This document shows positions 1 to 11,226 of a DNA stretch of 64,000 nucleotides, piece after piece. A program made the position numbers and the translations under genes. Where the stretch lies: positions 293,371,217 through 293,435,216 of the forward strand of contig OZ024740.1 of NCBI GenBank assembly GCA_964016885.1, given 5' to 3'. Each line of letters opens with the position of its first letter. Positions within the stretch are counted from its first letter, which is position 1. The notes under the pieces are model-generated. The model was given only the letters and a program-made list of their open reading frames with translations, was not told where the DNA came from and searched no databases. The DNA comes from Eledone cirrhosa. Taxonomy: Eukaryota > Mollusca > Cephalopoda > Octopoda > Eledonidae.

Positions 1-157
1 TGACAGCGTGACAACGCCCTCTATCGACTCAACTAGTTTCACAGTACAAAATACAAGTTAAAACTAGGTAAGTTATGATATATCATGTTAGAGGAGTGGA
101 TTGACAGGATCAGTGAATTAACAGACCAATTACACTAGTATTCAGATATGTATCTTT

Positions 158-255
158 ACGTTCTCAGTTCAAATTCTGCTGGGTTCAACTTAACCTTTCA
201 ACTCTCCCGAGTTGATGAAAGAAAGTACCAATCAATTACTGGATCGATTTACTCT
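158..255 (+). mobile_element. decayed tRNA-derived SINE
   Basis: The stretch carries a B-box-like GTTCTCAGTTCAAATTC, followed by degenerate forms of the 'cctttca...gtcgat..aagtacca' body seen in better SINE copies elsewhere in the window. It reads in plus orientation and is strongly diverged, so its ends are not defined. Confidence 0.5.
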
Positions 256-487
256 ACTACTCTCTTCCTCCGAAAATGTGTAACGTTGTGTAGAGGTGGG
301 TTGCCATAGTAGCATTTGAGCAATGTCCGGTGGGCTGCTACTCTGAATTAAAGAAACCATCTAAAAAGAATATCCTGAAAAACTGAAGTCATAGCATCTA
401 CTTAAAACTAGAAAAAAAAAATGCTTTATTTAAAAAAAAAACATTTCTCCATTTTCTCAAATAAACAACATATCAATGATTAATGGG

Positions 488-519
488 CCGACCTGAGAAG
501 TGACGATTTCTCAGGTCGG
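488..519. repeat. perfect 12-bp hairpin
   Basis: CCGACCTGAGAA and its exact reverse complement flank an 8-base loop. No T-run follows that would suggest a terminator, and the surroundings are AT-rich. Function is unknown; it may be a remnant of a transposon end. Confidence 0.6.
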
Positions 520-618
520 TTTTAAAACCCAATCCACTTTTGACCTTGTGCCAATGTTAGAAATTAATATATTATGTAAATTAATCGGTGATGATAACGT
601 TGCGTAAATTAGATAATG

Positions 619-766
619 ATTTCTACTATAGGCACAAAGCCATAAATTATCCCAGTGTATTACTGGTACTTTATTTTATCGACCCCGTAAGGATGAAAGG
701 CAAAGTTAACCTCGGCGGGATTTGAACTCAGACCATAAATGGACGTAACTCTATCCGCCAAAGCGA
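619..766 (-). mobile_element. SINE with 13-bp target-site duplication
   Basis: This is a copy of the window's commonest SINE. Read on the minus strand it has a tRNA-like B box (GAGTTCAAATCCC), then the 'gttaactttgcctttcatcc' body and an 'actgggataat' tail. It is flanked by the direct repeat AAATTAGATAATG at 606-618 and 767-779, which fixes both insertion boundaries. It lacks the distal part seen in the longest copies. Confidence 0.85.
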
Positions 767-1737
767 AAATTAGATAATGTTTCATAACATTAAATCTCGA
801 CCAGATTAACCTCGTAGCACAATGAGCATACATTATGGAACCCACAGTTTCAGTGAGCCCACGCTAAATGCTTTATACCATAGTATTATAATCAGGGCTA
901 TATTAAACCATATAAATGAGCCTCTAGTCTATCAGTCAACCGACTCAGCAAAGAACAAATTGACGGCCTCCTAGGCTTTAGCTAAATCAACCTTATGGAT
1001 AATACGTCCCTGGCTATATTACCTTAACCTTTTCTGAACGACTGAAAGATTAAGTTTAATTCATTACTCCAGTGACAATTTCTCAAAAGTAAACTTAATC
1101 CCGCCGCTTTTAGTCAGTAATTTAGCATAATACAGCATCTCATCTCACATACGGTAAATTGTTTAGGTTCTCCATTGTTTTATTGCGTTCTTAGACTTAC
1201 AGATATAGATTAGTGCCCCCAACTGGTTAAGATAGATAACAATGCATGCATGGACCCGTATCTTTTGAGGGAGTTGTTGAGGTGTCATATTGAAATACGG
1301 CATTTCTAGGGCCCTTTTAAACCTGGTGGATCCCATCTTCTCTCCAGGTCTTAAATAACAATACATAATTTTAAAAGTTATTCCTAGTGTATACTGAAGA
1401 ACTAAAAACATTTTCTTTGTGCCTGAGATTTTAAACTTGATTCTAGATATTTTTCCGCCACTGATTCAGAAAACACCAACCGTTTTATTCTTTGTTCTAG
1501 CAGTACTAGTTATTGAGATATTACATACGTCATTACAAACATTAATGCTCTTTTGGAACGGTATTATGAGTTACTTATAGATCTAAACTCATCTGTATGA
1601 TTAAATGTTCACCTAAAATTTGTTCAAAACAATAGCAACAAATATTGATCAATCCCAGTTGGTCACTCAGTCTGTATGAGTGAAGAGGAGGAGGCAGTCA
1701 CCCTAGTCCTAAAAAACATATTATTCCGAGACCACCA
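767..1737. other. no gene recognised
   Basis: Unique-looking AT-rich sequence. Only short open frames occur (for example 1,163-1,411 minus), with no recognisable domain. Confidence 0.5.
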
Positions 1738-2085
1738 TGTTTTAAATGTCTCTGCGACAGTAGAGATGAAGATAAACACTTTGTGAGAAAGATCCACGTT
1801 TACAAAATTCAAAGGATAATATTGAGGCATATGCATGATCATGAATTAATATGGCTGTCAAATATTTCCTTGGGAACTCGTATATGCTCTCCTATTTTTG
1901 TAAACTTGGGCGTAAAAAAGAGCAAAAAACTACATTATCTCCACAGCCATTTGAATAATTTCCCAGATGATCTCGGTGATCTAAACGAACGATTTCACTC
2001 AGAACTAAGGACTATAAAAGAGGATTACCGCCGACGGTGGGATACTAACATGCTGGCGGATTGCTACTGGAGTTATCCAACGTGA
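1738..2085 (+). pseudogene. relic of an uncharacterised multicopy invertebrate protein family
   Basis: An open frame runs from a Cys-rich segment (C-F-K-C-L-C-D-S-R at 1,738 onward) to a segment with LHYLHSHLNNFPDDLGDLNERFH and RRRWDTNMLADCYW. I recognise this combination (a CxxCxxDSR block, then LHFLHSHLDFFP...GERFHQD and W-N-T-S-MLADY-W) from a family of about 600 residues found in many copies in arthropod and other invertebrate genomes. It behaves like a transposon-borne gene, but I know no function for it. Here the two blocks are much closer than in full members, so an internal part is probably deleted. No start methionine is visible. A relic of the N-terminal half of the same family appears to lie at 15,372-15,815. 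Assignment is from memory of motifs only. Confidence 0.45.
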
Positions 2086-2950
2086 ATGTCCGGGCACATC
2101 GCATAGTAGGAAATCTCAGAAACGGGGATTATGTGAGATGTCCAATGAAAAACGTTTTTCTTTTTTCGTTCGTGTATGAAGCTTGTTTGATTTTAATCCA
2201 TAATTTTCGTACCCTATACGTGTTTGATTGATGTTAATACACTATTTTTGCTAACATTCATCACACTTTTGTATTCACCTAGCAAAACAATTCACTGCCA
2301 GCCAGCAATTATATAATATTTTATGCATTATAAATATATAAATTATATAATTATGCAATTATATAATATTATATACATTATAAACGAATATAGAAATATA
2401 TATAAAGAACTAATGTATAAACACTGATGTGATTTTTAGAATAAGCGATCTGAATATACCCAGAAACAGGTCTGAAATCGTTGTGTTCTCCGATGTTACC
2501 GACTACAAATTTCACTTACATTGGGCACGATGACGGACGCGCCACATCACATTTTATGATCAGGGCCTTGATCATGGCTTTGGAAGATCCCTCCCGTGAC
2601 TTTGTTTCCAGATGATATCTTGGCTGGCGGGCGAGCAAGTCTGGATGTCCCTGGCAGTGCCCAGCAAGTTACAACTATCTCTTAGTTATGTTGTTGATCA
2701 GCTGGGTAGTGTTGCCAAAACACTTGTGTCAAAATCTATTCATTATTGATAACTACTTAGTTATGGTCCAGTTACAATCGATTACTGCTGATCGCAACAG
2801 TAAACATGAACAACACACCATTCACTTCACTATTCATAGATCCACCTTTCTATGAAACGTAGACTGCATATCAGTAGATGTTTGAGTATTTCTATTATAT
2901 TTTTGTAGTATGTAGACTCACTGTCTGCCATTAGAATTTAGAACTTGGAC
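2086..2950. other. no gene recognised
   Basis: AT-rich DNA with a strongly A/T stretch at 2,310-2,410 and a higher-GC patch at 2,525-2,720 that has no usable reading frame. Nothing further can be supported. Confidence 0.5.
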
Positions 2951-4047
2951 GTATTCGCCACATATATATTGGTGTATGTGTGTATGTATGTATGTATGTA
3001 GGTATGTATGTTATGTACTCTTGAGTGCTACTCGTAACATATAACCCAGTACAACCTGTCGCATGGTCGGGTCATCGGCGACTAACCGGCAACCCCACCA
3101 AGTTTACTTGGTGAGAAGGGTGATGTTGGACACCCTGCAAGACAAAAAGCAAAACTTGACAAATGGCGGAAGAACTCATAAGAAGCAATGTGTAAATATG
3201 TATATACATATGTATATACATATGTGTATATGTGTGTATATATGATATATATGTATATACATGTATTTATATGTATATATATATGCGCGGGGACATAGAA
3301 ATAATCGGGCTGGATAACCGATCGTGCAGTTAAACCACTGAGAGTGAAGGACCCCTAGCCTTTGTCAGAGCATTCTTCTAGGAGAAAGCAACTAAGGAAA
3401 CTAGGATAACTTCGACATAAAACCTGCGGCACAGTAGTTACCGATGGTGTTGATCTTTTGTTCTTTTCGGGTTATAACTACTGTCGCTAAGAGAATGCGA
3501 TTGGCTCAGTGCACAGTCTTTCCTGACTTTACTCACTTTCCTCACGCACAGGCATTGCACGATACCATTAATTAATAATTATTAACAATGTTATATCGTG
3601 CAATGGCCATACTCGATAACTAGGGGGCAGCGATCATGTATAAATGTATGTATATATGTATGTATGTATATATGTATGTAGCATATATGTGTGTATGTAT
3701 GTTCTTCTGGTTTTATAATTTTATAAATCGTTACCAATAGAGCGAGAGAGTCGGTTTCTAACATAGACACAAGACTCTTTCATTGGGATTTACACATCAA
3801 CTAGGTAGATATGTATGTATATCTGCATGCATGCATGTGTGTGCAGGTATGGATGTTATTGTATGTGTGGATGTGGATGTTTTGAGTTATATGTGTGCAT
3901 GTGCATATATTTTGTATCTGTAAATGTGTACATGCGGGTATTAAAAGCAGAATTTTGTAAGTTTGTATGTATGTTCTCTCTTTCTCTCAATTTTGGGTTT
4001 ATTTTTTGTAAAGAAAAGGGAATTGTCGCTGTCTCTTGTGCAAACGT
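2951..4047. repeat. microsatellite-rich stretch with a small inverted repeat
   Basis: (TATG)n and (TA)n tracts occur at about 2,980-3,010, 3,190-3,285, 3,640-3,700 and 3,810-3,930. The piece at 3,045-3,170 (GCATGGTCGGGTCATCGGCG... and CACCCTGCAAGACAAAAAGC) resembles a dispersed cephalopod repeat. At 3,554-3,606 a GCATTGCACGATA / TATCGTGCAATG inverted pair flanks an AT-rich centre. No gene is supported. Confidence 0.5.
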
Positions 4048-5930
4048 TTATGCTTTGGTTCGTAAGAAAGTTTTACAGATTTTGAAGGTTCCGGATATCG
4101 CGGCGATTGATAGCTTATGAATTAAGGAGGGACGTTCTTTCTCTACAAATCCAAATTCAGTTATACTTTGGTCCAATGATATGAAGCTGAACGTGTATCT
4201 TGGAAACTCAATCTGCAAATTCCTCATCAATAGTCCGCAGATATCCTCCTTCTCTTGCATTTTTCTTACTAAATTGACATCAATTGGGCAGCTAACTTGT
4301 ACAACAGAGCATTTTTTTAATGAGTGGTTCCCAACAACAATATCAGGCTCGTTGTGCTTTAATTTTGTGTGGTATTTATTTTCAGGTTCCACCTGTATTC
4401 CTTTGAGCCATAAGTCTCAACATATTTCACCCTACTTGCTTTTACTTTCGTCTTCCGTAACGCATTCCAGATTGTTCTAACTATCACACCATGCCACACG
4501 AGGAGGTAGTAATGAAACAACATTCTTTTACAGTTGGTCATAATGTGGTTAATATTTTCAATCTTTGTTTTGCACAACCTATATTTATTGTCAACGGGTG
4601 ACCTTCCTTTTTTGTGCAGTAGGTAGTTGGTGGGGATTTTTTGTTCCTGGATTGCATAGTTATAATCTTCAAGGTGGGATGTTATGAACTTGTCAGAAGA
4701 ACATATCTAGCTTTTAGTATGGTTTATTGCCTCCCTCTACGTTGTGTATTTTTCCTCTCAAATGCCCAGACTGAGGCACCAAATGTATAATCTGTACATG
4801 AGGTTCTGGTGGGTATTTAGCAAGGGTATTTCTTTATTTTGAGGAATGAGAAGAGTAGTGGAAGTTGATAACCATTTGGGCAGTTCTTGTGTGCCCTTGA
4901 TACTTCATACAACCGTATGAGATCTTGCCGATAAAAGGTGGAATTCTACAGCCAGTAACCTGTTATGAGGTGTGAGATTTCCTGTTTGATGTTTTCTGTA
5001 GAGTTGTTTGAGTATTGTGCCATGCTGGACATGCTGATAATAGTCATGTCCCAGTTATTTAAACCGTACTGCTTGTTTGTGGAATTCATCATTTATTTCA
5101 TATACAGATCTCAAGTAATTTTCAGCGTGATCTTTTGTCGTGGGTGTCTTTTACAGAACTTGAACTTTTCACATCGAAGCTGAGAAAAACTGACTTGGGA
5201 TCTCTGGCAAATAATCTAATCAGCATTTGCCGTTTATACGCTGTATATTTGTTTTTTAGTCTTTCACCTGTAGCTATGATTTGTTTTTCAACTAGTGTAA
5301 TTTGGAGTTTAGGGTTTTAAATCCAGTATCTCCAAATCTCCTCTGTTTTGTTTTTTTTGTTTTTGTTTATTTAGGTCCTGGTGTGTGAAATTGTTCTATG
5401 TTATATTCCGTAACTACAATAAGCTATGAGAGACTTCTTCGCAGGAACAAAATCTTATTTTTTTAAGTTAAGTGCCCATGCTGGTTCAGGTGTTCTGCTT
5501 GGCTACAGCTCTATGCGATACGCTAGCAAAGTAATAGCTGAGACATATACCAGAAGGTCAACGGTTTCGTATGTTGCTTCGTATGAACTGTGTAGCCTTC
5601 AGATAATTATCTGCTATTTCGTTTACTGCCTCCAATTCTAATTTACGTGGATCTTTACTTAAACTGGTGTTGTATGATCTGTCATTCAAATTAAGATTGT
5701 GGGCCTGTCATTCAAATTAAGGTTGTGGACCTGTTGAAATATATCCCTGATCATTTGTAAGGTGTCCACAAGTTTTTTGATATCCTTCTGTCTGAACAGT
5801 AGAGGTGTGGATTTCTGCTAAATTGTTGGTGTGTTGTTTACTGATAGATTGAACTGAGCATTCTGTCTGTCCATCAGTGGAATTGGGATCATTATTTTCA
5901 ATGGCTGGCTTTGTAGTACCAGTCTGCTTT
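4048..5930 (-). pseudogene. decayed non-LTR retrotransposon (LINE), C-terminal half
   Basis: Read on the minus strand, the region gives fragments in LINE ORF2 order. First come basic coiled-coil-like pieces at about 5,700-5,150 (RLKNKYTAYKRQMLIRLFA). Then an RT entry segment (LPKWLSTSTTLLIPQN near 4,860), a Cys-His segment (CRLCKTKIENINHIMTNC, about 4,600-4,550), and a C-terminal block (PDIVV...VVQVSCPIDVN, 4,390-4,048) that ends in SGTFKICKTFL. This end matches LINE families whose C-terminus carries a PD-(D/E)XK-like nuclease fold. The catalytic RT palm with YxDD is missing, so there is an internal deletion, and several stops and frameshifts are present. A 30-bp tandem duplication lies at 5,677-5,730. 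The 5' limit is uncertain. Confidence 0.6.
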
Positions 5931-5996
5931 GAATGAGATTTACATCATTAGATATATATATTTATCAATTTACAGCTAATGATACGTTTTGCTTGC

Positions 5997-6096
5997 TTGT
6001 ATGTATGTGTATGTGTATATATGTGCGTGTATGTATATATGTATATGTTTGTATGTATGTGTATGTATGCGTATGTATGTATGTGTGTGTGCGTAC

Positions 6097-6193
<97 letters not shown>

Positions 6194-6262
6194 TGTGTGT
6201 ATGTATGTATGTATGTATGTATGTATGTATGTATGTATGTATGTATGTATGTATGTATGTAT
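5997..6262. repeat. compound microsatellite (TATG)n-(TA)n-(TATG)n
   Basis: About 80 bases of pure TA (6,097-6,178) sit between TATG/TG-rich flanks. Long open frames in all phases here are low-complexity artefacts. Confidence 0.95.
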
Positions 6263-7050
6263 ACTAACGCAGCTGTTTCCTTTGCGGCATTTTCGATAGT
6301 AAAAATAGACATATATTTTTCTTTACATTTTTGCTTGTTTTATTTCGTTTTATCTTTGAAGTTTAATGTTTTCGTGGCACAGAGAACTTCTTACATTTTA
6401 GATTTATAAACTAATCAAATACGATTGGTTAAAGCGATGGATTACAAACGAGGGAGCATCTCTTTTCTCGGTTGATTGAGATTGACTTGCTAGATACATT
6501 TACTAAATTCGCTCAAATCTCAGTCTACCGTCTGGTAAATAGAGTAGAGGTATAGTTAAAAAGAAAAGAAGATTACTGTATAACCTATACCATTATGGAA
6601 GTATTGCTATTGTTATTCTTGTTCATGTGGTTAATTATTTTTACAACTGTCTTAAAGAATTAAAGAGGGCTTTGAGCAAGTTGGTGATAAATATGCAAAA
6701 AAGACGGACGGCAGAGGGGGGGACCTTTCGTTAATATATGTACTCCTCCATCAGATCTGACTTGGGACTAAAAAACAATAATATCATCAACAAACACACC
6801 ACCACCACTAATATCAACATCACCAACACTAATACAACAACAATACCAACGATAAATGTTGCTATGGCTATTTTAATGATTAATGAAATCACTCACACAG
6901 CTATCTATTAACTCTGAAGTCTGTTCTAAGCCGAAGGTTTATCAGGCCCGTGTTTATCCCCGGTTTACTTGGCGTTAAGTGACTGAGAGGACAGAACTCT
7001 CACTGGACAGAATGACGGTCTATCATACGATTAATTCCCCAGCTTCTGCT
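6263..7050. other. no gene recognised
   Basis: AT-rich sequence with a CAC/AAC-rich patch at 6,785-6,860. No conserved frame, RNA or repeat boundary was seen. Confidence 0.5.
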
Positions 7051-7196
7051 GATGCTCACTCTCAGTTATGTGTTCTGGAAAAACGTGAAATAAAGTGTTT
7101 TGCTCAAGAAAAAAACGCTGCAGCCTGTCCAGGAATCAAAACGATGACATTACGATGCAACATCAAGCCTCCTAATCACTGGGCCATGCGCCTTTA
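7051..7196 (-). mobile_element. decayed tRNA-SINE of the LINE-tailed family
   Basis: It contains GTGAAATAAAGTGTTTTGCTCAAG and a degenerate tRNA-like head ending GGGCCATGCGCCT. The same order occurs in the complete minus-oriented copy at 46,551-46,899. The minisatellite begins directly after it. Confidence 0.6.
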
Positions 7197-7205
7197 CATT
7201 TATTA

Positions 7206-7985
7206 ATTCTAGTTCAGTAAAAACTCACATATTTTGCTACAGACATCAAACAGTTAACTCTAGTTCAGTTAAAACTCACATATTTTGCTGCAGACATCAA
7301 ACAGTTAACTCTAGTTCGATTATAATTCACATATTTTGCTGCAGACATTATCAAACAGTTAACTCTAGTTCAGTTAAAATTCATATTTTGCTGCAGACGA
7401 TATCAAACAGTCAACTGTAGTTCAGTTAAAATTCACATATTTTGCTGCAGACATCAAACAATTCATTCTAGTTCAGTTAAAACTCACATATTTTGCTGCA
7501 GACATCAAACAGTTAACTCTAGTTCAGTTAAAATTCACATATTTTGTTGCAGACATCATACAGTTAGCTCTAGTTCGATTAAAATTCACATATTTTGCTG
7601 CAGACATTATCAAACAGTTAACTCTAGTTCAGTTAAAATTCATATTTTGCTGCAGACGATATCAAACAGTCAACTGTAGTTCAGTTAAAATTCACATATT
7701 TTGCTGCAGATATCAAACAGTTAACTCTAATTCTGTTAAAATTCACATATTTTGCTGCAGACATCAAACAGTTAACTCTAGTTCGATTAAAATTCACATA
7801 TTTTGCTGCAGACATTACCAAACAGTTAACTCTAGTTCAGTTAAAATTCATATTTTGCTGCAGACGATATCAAACAGTCAACTGTAGTTCAGTTAAAATT
7901 CACATATTTTGCTGCAGACATCAAACAGTTAACTCTAGTTCTGTTAAAATTCACATATTTTATTGCAGCTGTCATCAAATGATTA
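7206..7985. repeat. 51-bp minisatellite with higher-order structure
   Basis: About 15 tandem copies of a 48-53 bp unit of the type 'agttaactctagttcagtt' plus 'aaaattcacatattttgctg' plus 'cagacatcaaac'. Each unit has a CTGCAG or a close variant. Variants are not random: a three-unit block (GATTAAAATTC..., ACATTATC..., ACGATATCAAACAGTCAACTG) recurs at about 7,312-7,445, 7,570-7,700 and 7,783-7,910. This indicates expansion by multi-unit blocks. Confidence 0.93.
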
Positions 7986-8204
7986 ACCAGAAAGTATGCG
8001 GTATGAAATCAAACACAAAAACAACAAAAACATCAACAACAGCAAATAAGTGTTAGCAGCATTGTTGTTGTTGGTTATATAGAAGGTAAGAGAGATAAAT
8101 CAATGTATCTGATTTACCTTGTTCTAACTTTTAATTTTTTTTTTTTTTTAAATCATAAACTGTTGTCATATTTGATAAATCATAAATATTCTGTCATATG
8201 ACAG

Positions 8205-8279
8205 AATGGAGAAGGCGTTTCCCCGGAGGACGGCAAGGGAAACGCGCTGGAAAAACCACTCCAACTTGCGGGGCTCACA
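8205..8279 (+). repeat. dispersed repeat shared with 14,170-14,234
   Basis: The GC-rich segment with AGAAGGCGTTTCCCCGGAGG, ACGCGCTGGAA and CTTGCGGGGCTCACA matches the reverse complement of 14,170-14,234. Both can be read as NGEGVSPEDGKGNALEKP-like or NREGIFPEDVEGDALEES-like peptide, so a decayed coding element is possible. I do not recognise the family. Confidence 0.5.
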
Positions 8280-8454
8280 ATATGTCATGTTTTTACTTGA
8301 TTTATCTAATCTGATGCATAATTTTTAACGACATTAATCACCGCTCTTAACATTAAGTAATACTATCTTATTCACAAAGAACTAATTAAGAGTATTTAAT
8401 TTACTTAATAAGGTGGAAAATTGAGTCGTTAAAATGTTGGATGGTTATGATTAT

Positions 8455-8545
8455 GGTATTCGTTCCAGCTTTCGGCCGCGGTCTTTCATCCTTTCAGGGT
8501 CGATGAAAAAAGTACCAATCCAATGCTGGGATCAATTATTTCTCT
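8455..8545 (+). mobile_element. decayed SINE body
   Basis: The order CTTTCATCC-TTTCAGGGTCGATGAAAAAAGTACCAATCCAATGCTGGGATCAAT is the common SINE body in plus orientation. The B-box part is destroyed. Confidence 0.5.
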
Positions 8546-9789
8546 ATACCTCATTCTTTCTCTTCTTCTCCCATCACTTCTCTACTGCTATAGAAGAAAT
8601 CACACGTGATCAGACCTGGAGATAGATGAGCACTGCCAGGTTTACAATGCCCAAGATATATTGTATGTCACAACAGAAACTCTACCACTCCATCACGAGC
8701 TACGAGTCCATATATACAATTCACATAATATTATCTAATACACCATATATAAGTTAATTTAGCTAGTATTACAATATGGACATATCATAACTCAACAATA
8801 CACTAGTTACTAAATACCACCGAGTAAGAGTGGATCTCGTCGGCCTATCTCTGGATGAGACTAGGCATCCTGCTTGTCACTTCATCCCAGTTTTTTTACC
8901 ACCAGGAGATCTGGACCAAACCAGAATCTGAGCAATTTAACAGCTCCACCCGAAATTCTAGTCTCAGTGAGGGCCACTAAATCTCTATATGATGACCTGA
9001 GGCCATTGCGCAAGTGGTCTTCCTTCCACGACGACCCCAGGACACATGCATTGAGACTTCTTATGTTTAGTAAAGCCCCGTTGGATAAAGAGAAGTGAAG
9101 TTAGAAGAAACAAAAAATTTAAACTTGTAGAAGGACTGTTGATCCATCCTTCCGGTTAATTGTTCAAGTTTCCAGGAGCAAGTGATCGTGTTTAAAGTGT
9201 CTTGTACTGCTTGGCTAATCTTTATGTGTGCCTTTATGGTAACTGTTAAAGTGGTGGAATAATTTAGTGTAGTATTTATGTGTTGATGTAGGTGGTTCAT
9301 TAATTTTGTTGTTTGTGATTATGGCTATGTAATTTGCCATGTTTTCTTATGTTTAGTTTGGTTTTAATGGTCGTTTTGCTGTAGTTGTGGGGATGTTTGT
9401 GGTGATATTTGTGGTGATGTTTGTGGTGGTGGGTTCAAAGTTGGTGCTGAGGATTTTGTTAGCCATGTGGTTTTTCTTTTCCTCCTGCCTACATTTTGTT
9501 TTGTTTTTCTATTTAGTCTTCTCCCTCTTCTTTTGGAAATATGTTATCCACTCCCCATATATATATATATCTTTCGTAACTTGGGTGTTGGACATATCCG
9601 AGGAACATGTCTTTGGGTGTTGTATTGATGTTGTAGAAGTTGCTCTTTCTGTGGTACGGCTGTTTATATTGCTACAGCTCTTGGTGTTGTTACTGCTGAT
9701 ATTGCTTTTCCTGTTCATCATGCTGCTGTTGTCACAGTTGCTGCTGTTGTTATTTCAATCTATGTGAATGCTGCTGCTTGTACGGTTGT
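8546..9789. other. no confident gene
   Basis: A 74-codon frame at 8,874-9,098 (with PRTHALRLLMFSKAPLDKEK) continues into a second frame as RRNKKFKLVEG. It could be a broken mobile-element tail, but I could not place it in a family. The rest is AT-rich, with TG-rich low complexity at 9,390-9,440 and a short (TA)n at 9,559. Confidence 0.4.
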
Positions 9790-10606
9790 TAGTTATTGAG
9801 GATACGGCGTCGGCAAAAGTTGGTTGGGGGAGGGCTTTTTCCCAGGCAATCAGCTGTGGGCAGAATGCCTTTAAGTGGAACACAGCTTTAAATATGCGAC
9901 ACTGCGCTTTTCTAAGCTCCTCTGTCACGAGCAGATGGGTGCTGTCCGAGAGATTTATTAGATTATGCTTGACCTCTACACACTACTGGTTGGTTTCTAT
10001 GAGGGTGCTGGAAGCAGATAAACCACATTAACAATGGAAGCTGTCCCTTCCGTTAGAAGTTGAAGAGCAGGTGCTACAATTTAGCGAGGCTTGAACGGGC
10101 GAAGGCATAACGGCCAGGTGGTAATAGATGCCGGATGCAATGTACGCGTTCGGCCCCTCCACCTGACCTTTCAGGGACAGCTTCTCGGCCCCTTTTTGAA
10201 TGAGAGTAGCTACCCAACTCATTACTTCGTTCACAGTTCTCATCCACCTGTCCCAAAACAGATCCGTCCAGCGTCCAATGAGGCTGTTGAGCAGCGTGTA
10301 TTTGCCTCTCCGGGTCCCGAGCTGCAAACCCACCGACTTTTCCGGGTTGATCTTTGTTTCTGTTAACCATTCATATTCCTCTAAGAAGATACCAACCACC
10401 TTGATTTCTGAGTTGTTCGACATCATCACGGTGATGCCGTGCACATATACCGATGCAATCTTACCACGTCCCGGTTTGATTGGGATACCTTGCAACAGCT
10501 CCAGCTTCCGCAGTAGTGGCTCGAAATAGTCATAACCCGAATATGGATAATGAAAACAGAAATACTCCCTATAATAAAAGGTTCTGATAATGATAAAAAC
10601 ACGCAC
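9790..10606 (-). pseudogene. decayed Tx1/L1-type LINE reverse transcriptase
   Basis: A minus-strand frame of about 190 codons starts at 10,606. It reads in order: LRKLELLQGIPIKPGRGK; the palm segment ASVYVHGITVMMSNNSEI; EYEWLTETKINPEKSVGLQLG; SLIGRWTD; and a thumb-like KGAEKLSLKGQVEGPNAY. This order matches Tx1-like LINE ORF2, where the palm should read Y-V-D-D or Y-A-D-D. Here it reads Y-V-H-G, so both catalytic aspartates are lost. The frame then breaks, and further sequence down to about 9,790 continues in other frames. The element is inactive and truncated at both ends. Confidence 0.6.
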
Positions 10607-10825
10607 TGATACCTAATTCCACAGTACTTGCAAATATATACAGCACACAGAAAATAGCACTACCAGACACTGCCACACTTATCAGATATTACAATGAGTA
10701 CTCTGATTACAATAGAAAAAAAATCAACACAAAATACACTGCACGAACCGAAGGTTCCCTGAGCTGTGCTCGGTAATGCAGTGATTACAGTAAAAATAAC
10801 ACTAATAATAATAATTTCTGATTTA

Positions 10826-11022
10826 TGCACAAGGCCTGCAATTGGGAGAGGGGGGTCGATTGAATCGACCCCAGTACAATACTGGTACTTTATTTTATCG
10901 ACCCCGTAAGGATGAAAGGCAAAGCTAACCTCGGTGGGATTTGAACTCAGAAAGTAAATGGCCGTAACTGTATGCTGCCATGTATGTTGTCCGACGGTCT
11001 ACCGATTCTACTAATCCCCTAT
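10826..11022 (-). mobile_element. SINE, variant with GATTGAATCGACCCC tail
   Basis: It shares the B box and body of the common SINE. It differs in the tail (CAAGGCCTGCAATTGGGAGA then GTCGATTGAATCGACCCC), so it defines a second subfamily. It lies head-to-tail with the next SINE. Confidence 0.75.
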
Positions 11023-11037
11023 CTTAATAATAATAAT

Positions 11038-11226
11038 TGTTTCTACTTTTAACACAAGGCCAGCAATTATCCCAGTGCATTACTGGTAGTGTCTGGTAGT
11101 GCTATTTTATCGACCTCGTAAGGATGAAAGGCAAAGTTAACCTCGGCGGGATTTGAACTCAGAACGTTAAGGGCCATAACTCTATGTTGCAAAGCATGTT
11201 GTTCGACGCTCTACCAATACTGCTAA
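11038..11226 (-). mobile_element. common SINE, long form with internal duplication
   Basis: Nearly complete copy from TGTTTCTACTTT to CTGCTAATCCACC. The body has a small insertion that repeats GTGTCTGGTAGTG next to the usual ACTGGTA. TAATAATAAT lies on both sides and could be the target duplication. Confidence 0.8.

Noticed and set aside
5933..6409. Long open frames in several phases over TA/TATG repeats
   Set aside because: They are translated microsatellite (Ile-Tyr or Cys-Val runs). The same holds at 16,987-17,295, 25,473-25,688, 29,505-29,905 and 32,004-32,327.
7206..7985. Possible CRISPR array
   Set aside because: There are no unique spacers. Units are contiguous and variable along their whole length, and the sequence context is eukaryotic.
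8874..9098. 74-codon frame
   Set aside because: No recognisable family. It may be part of a decayed element, but there is not enough to call it.
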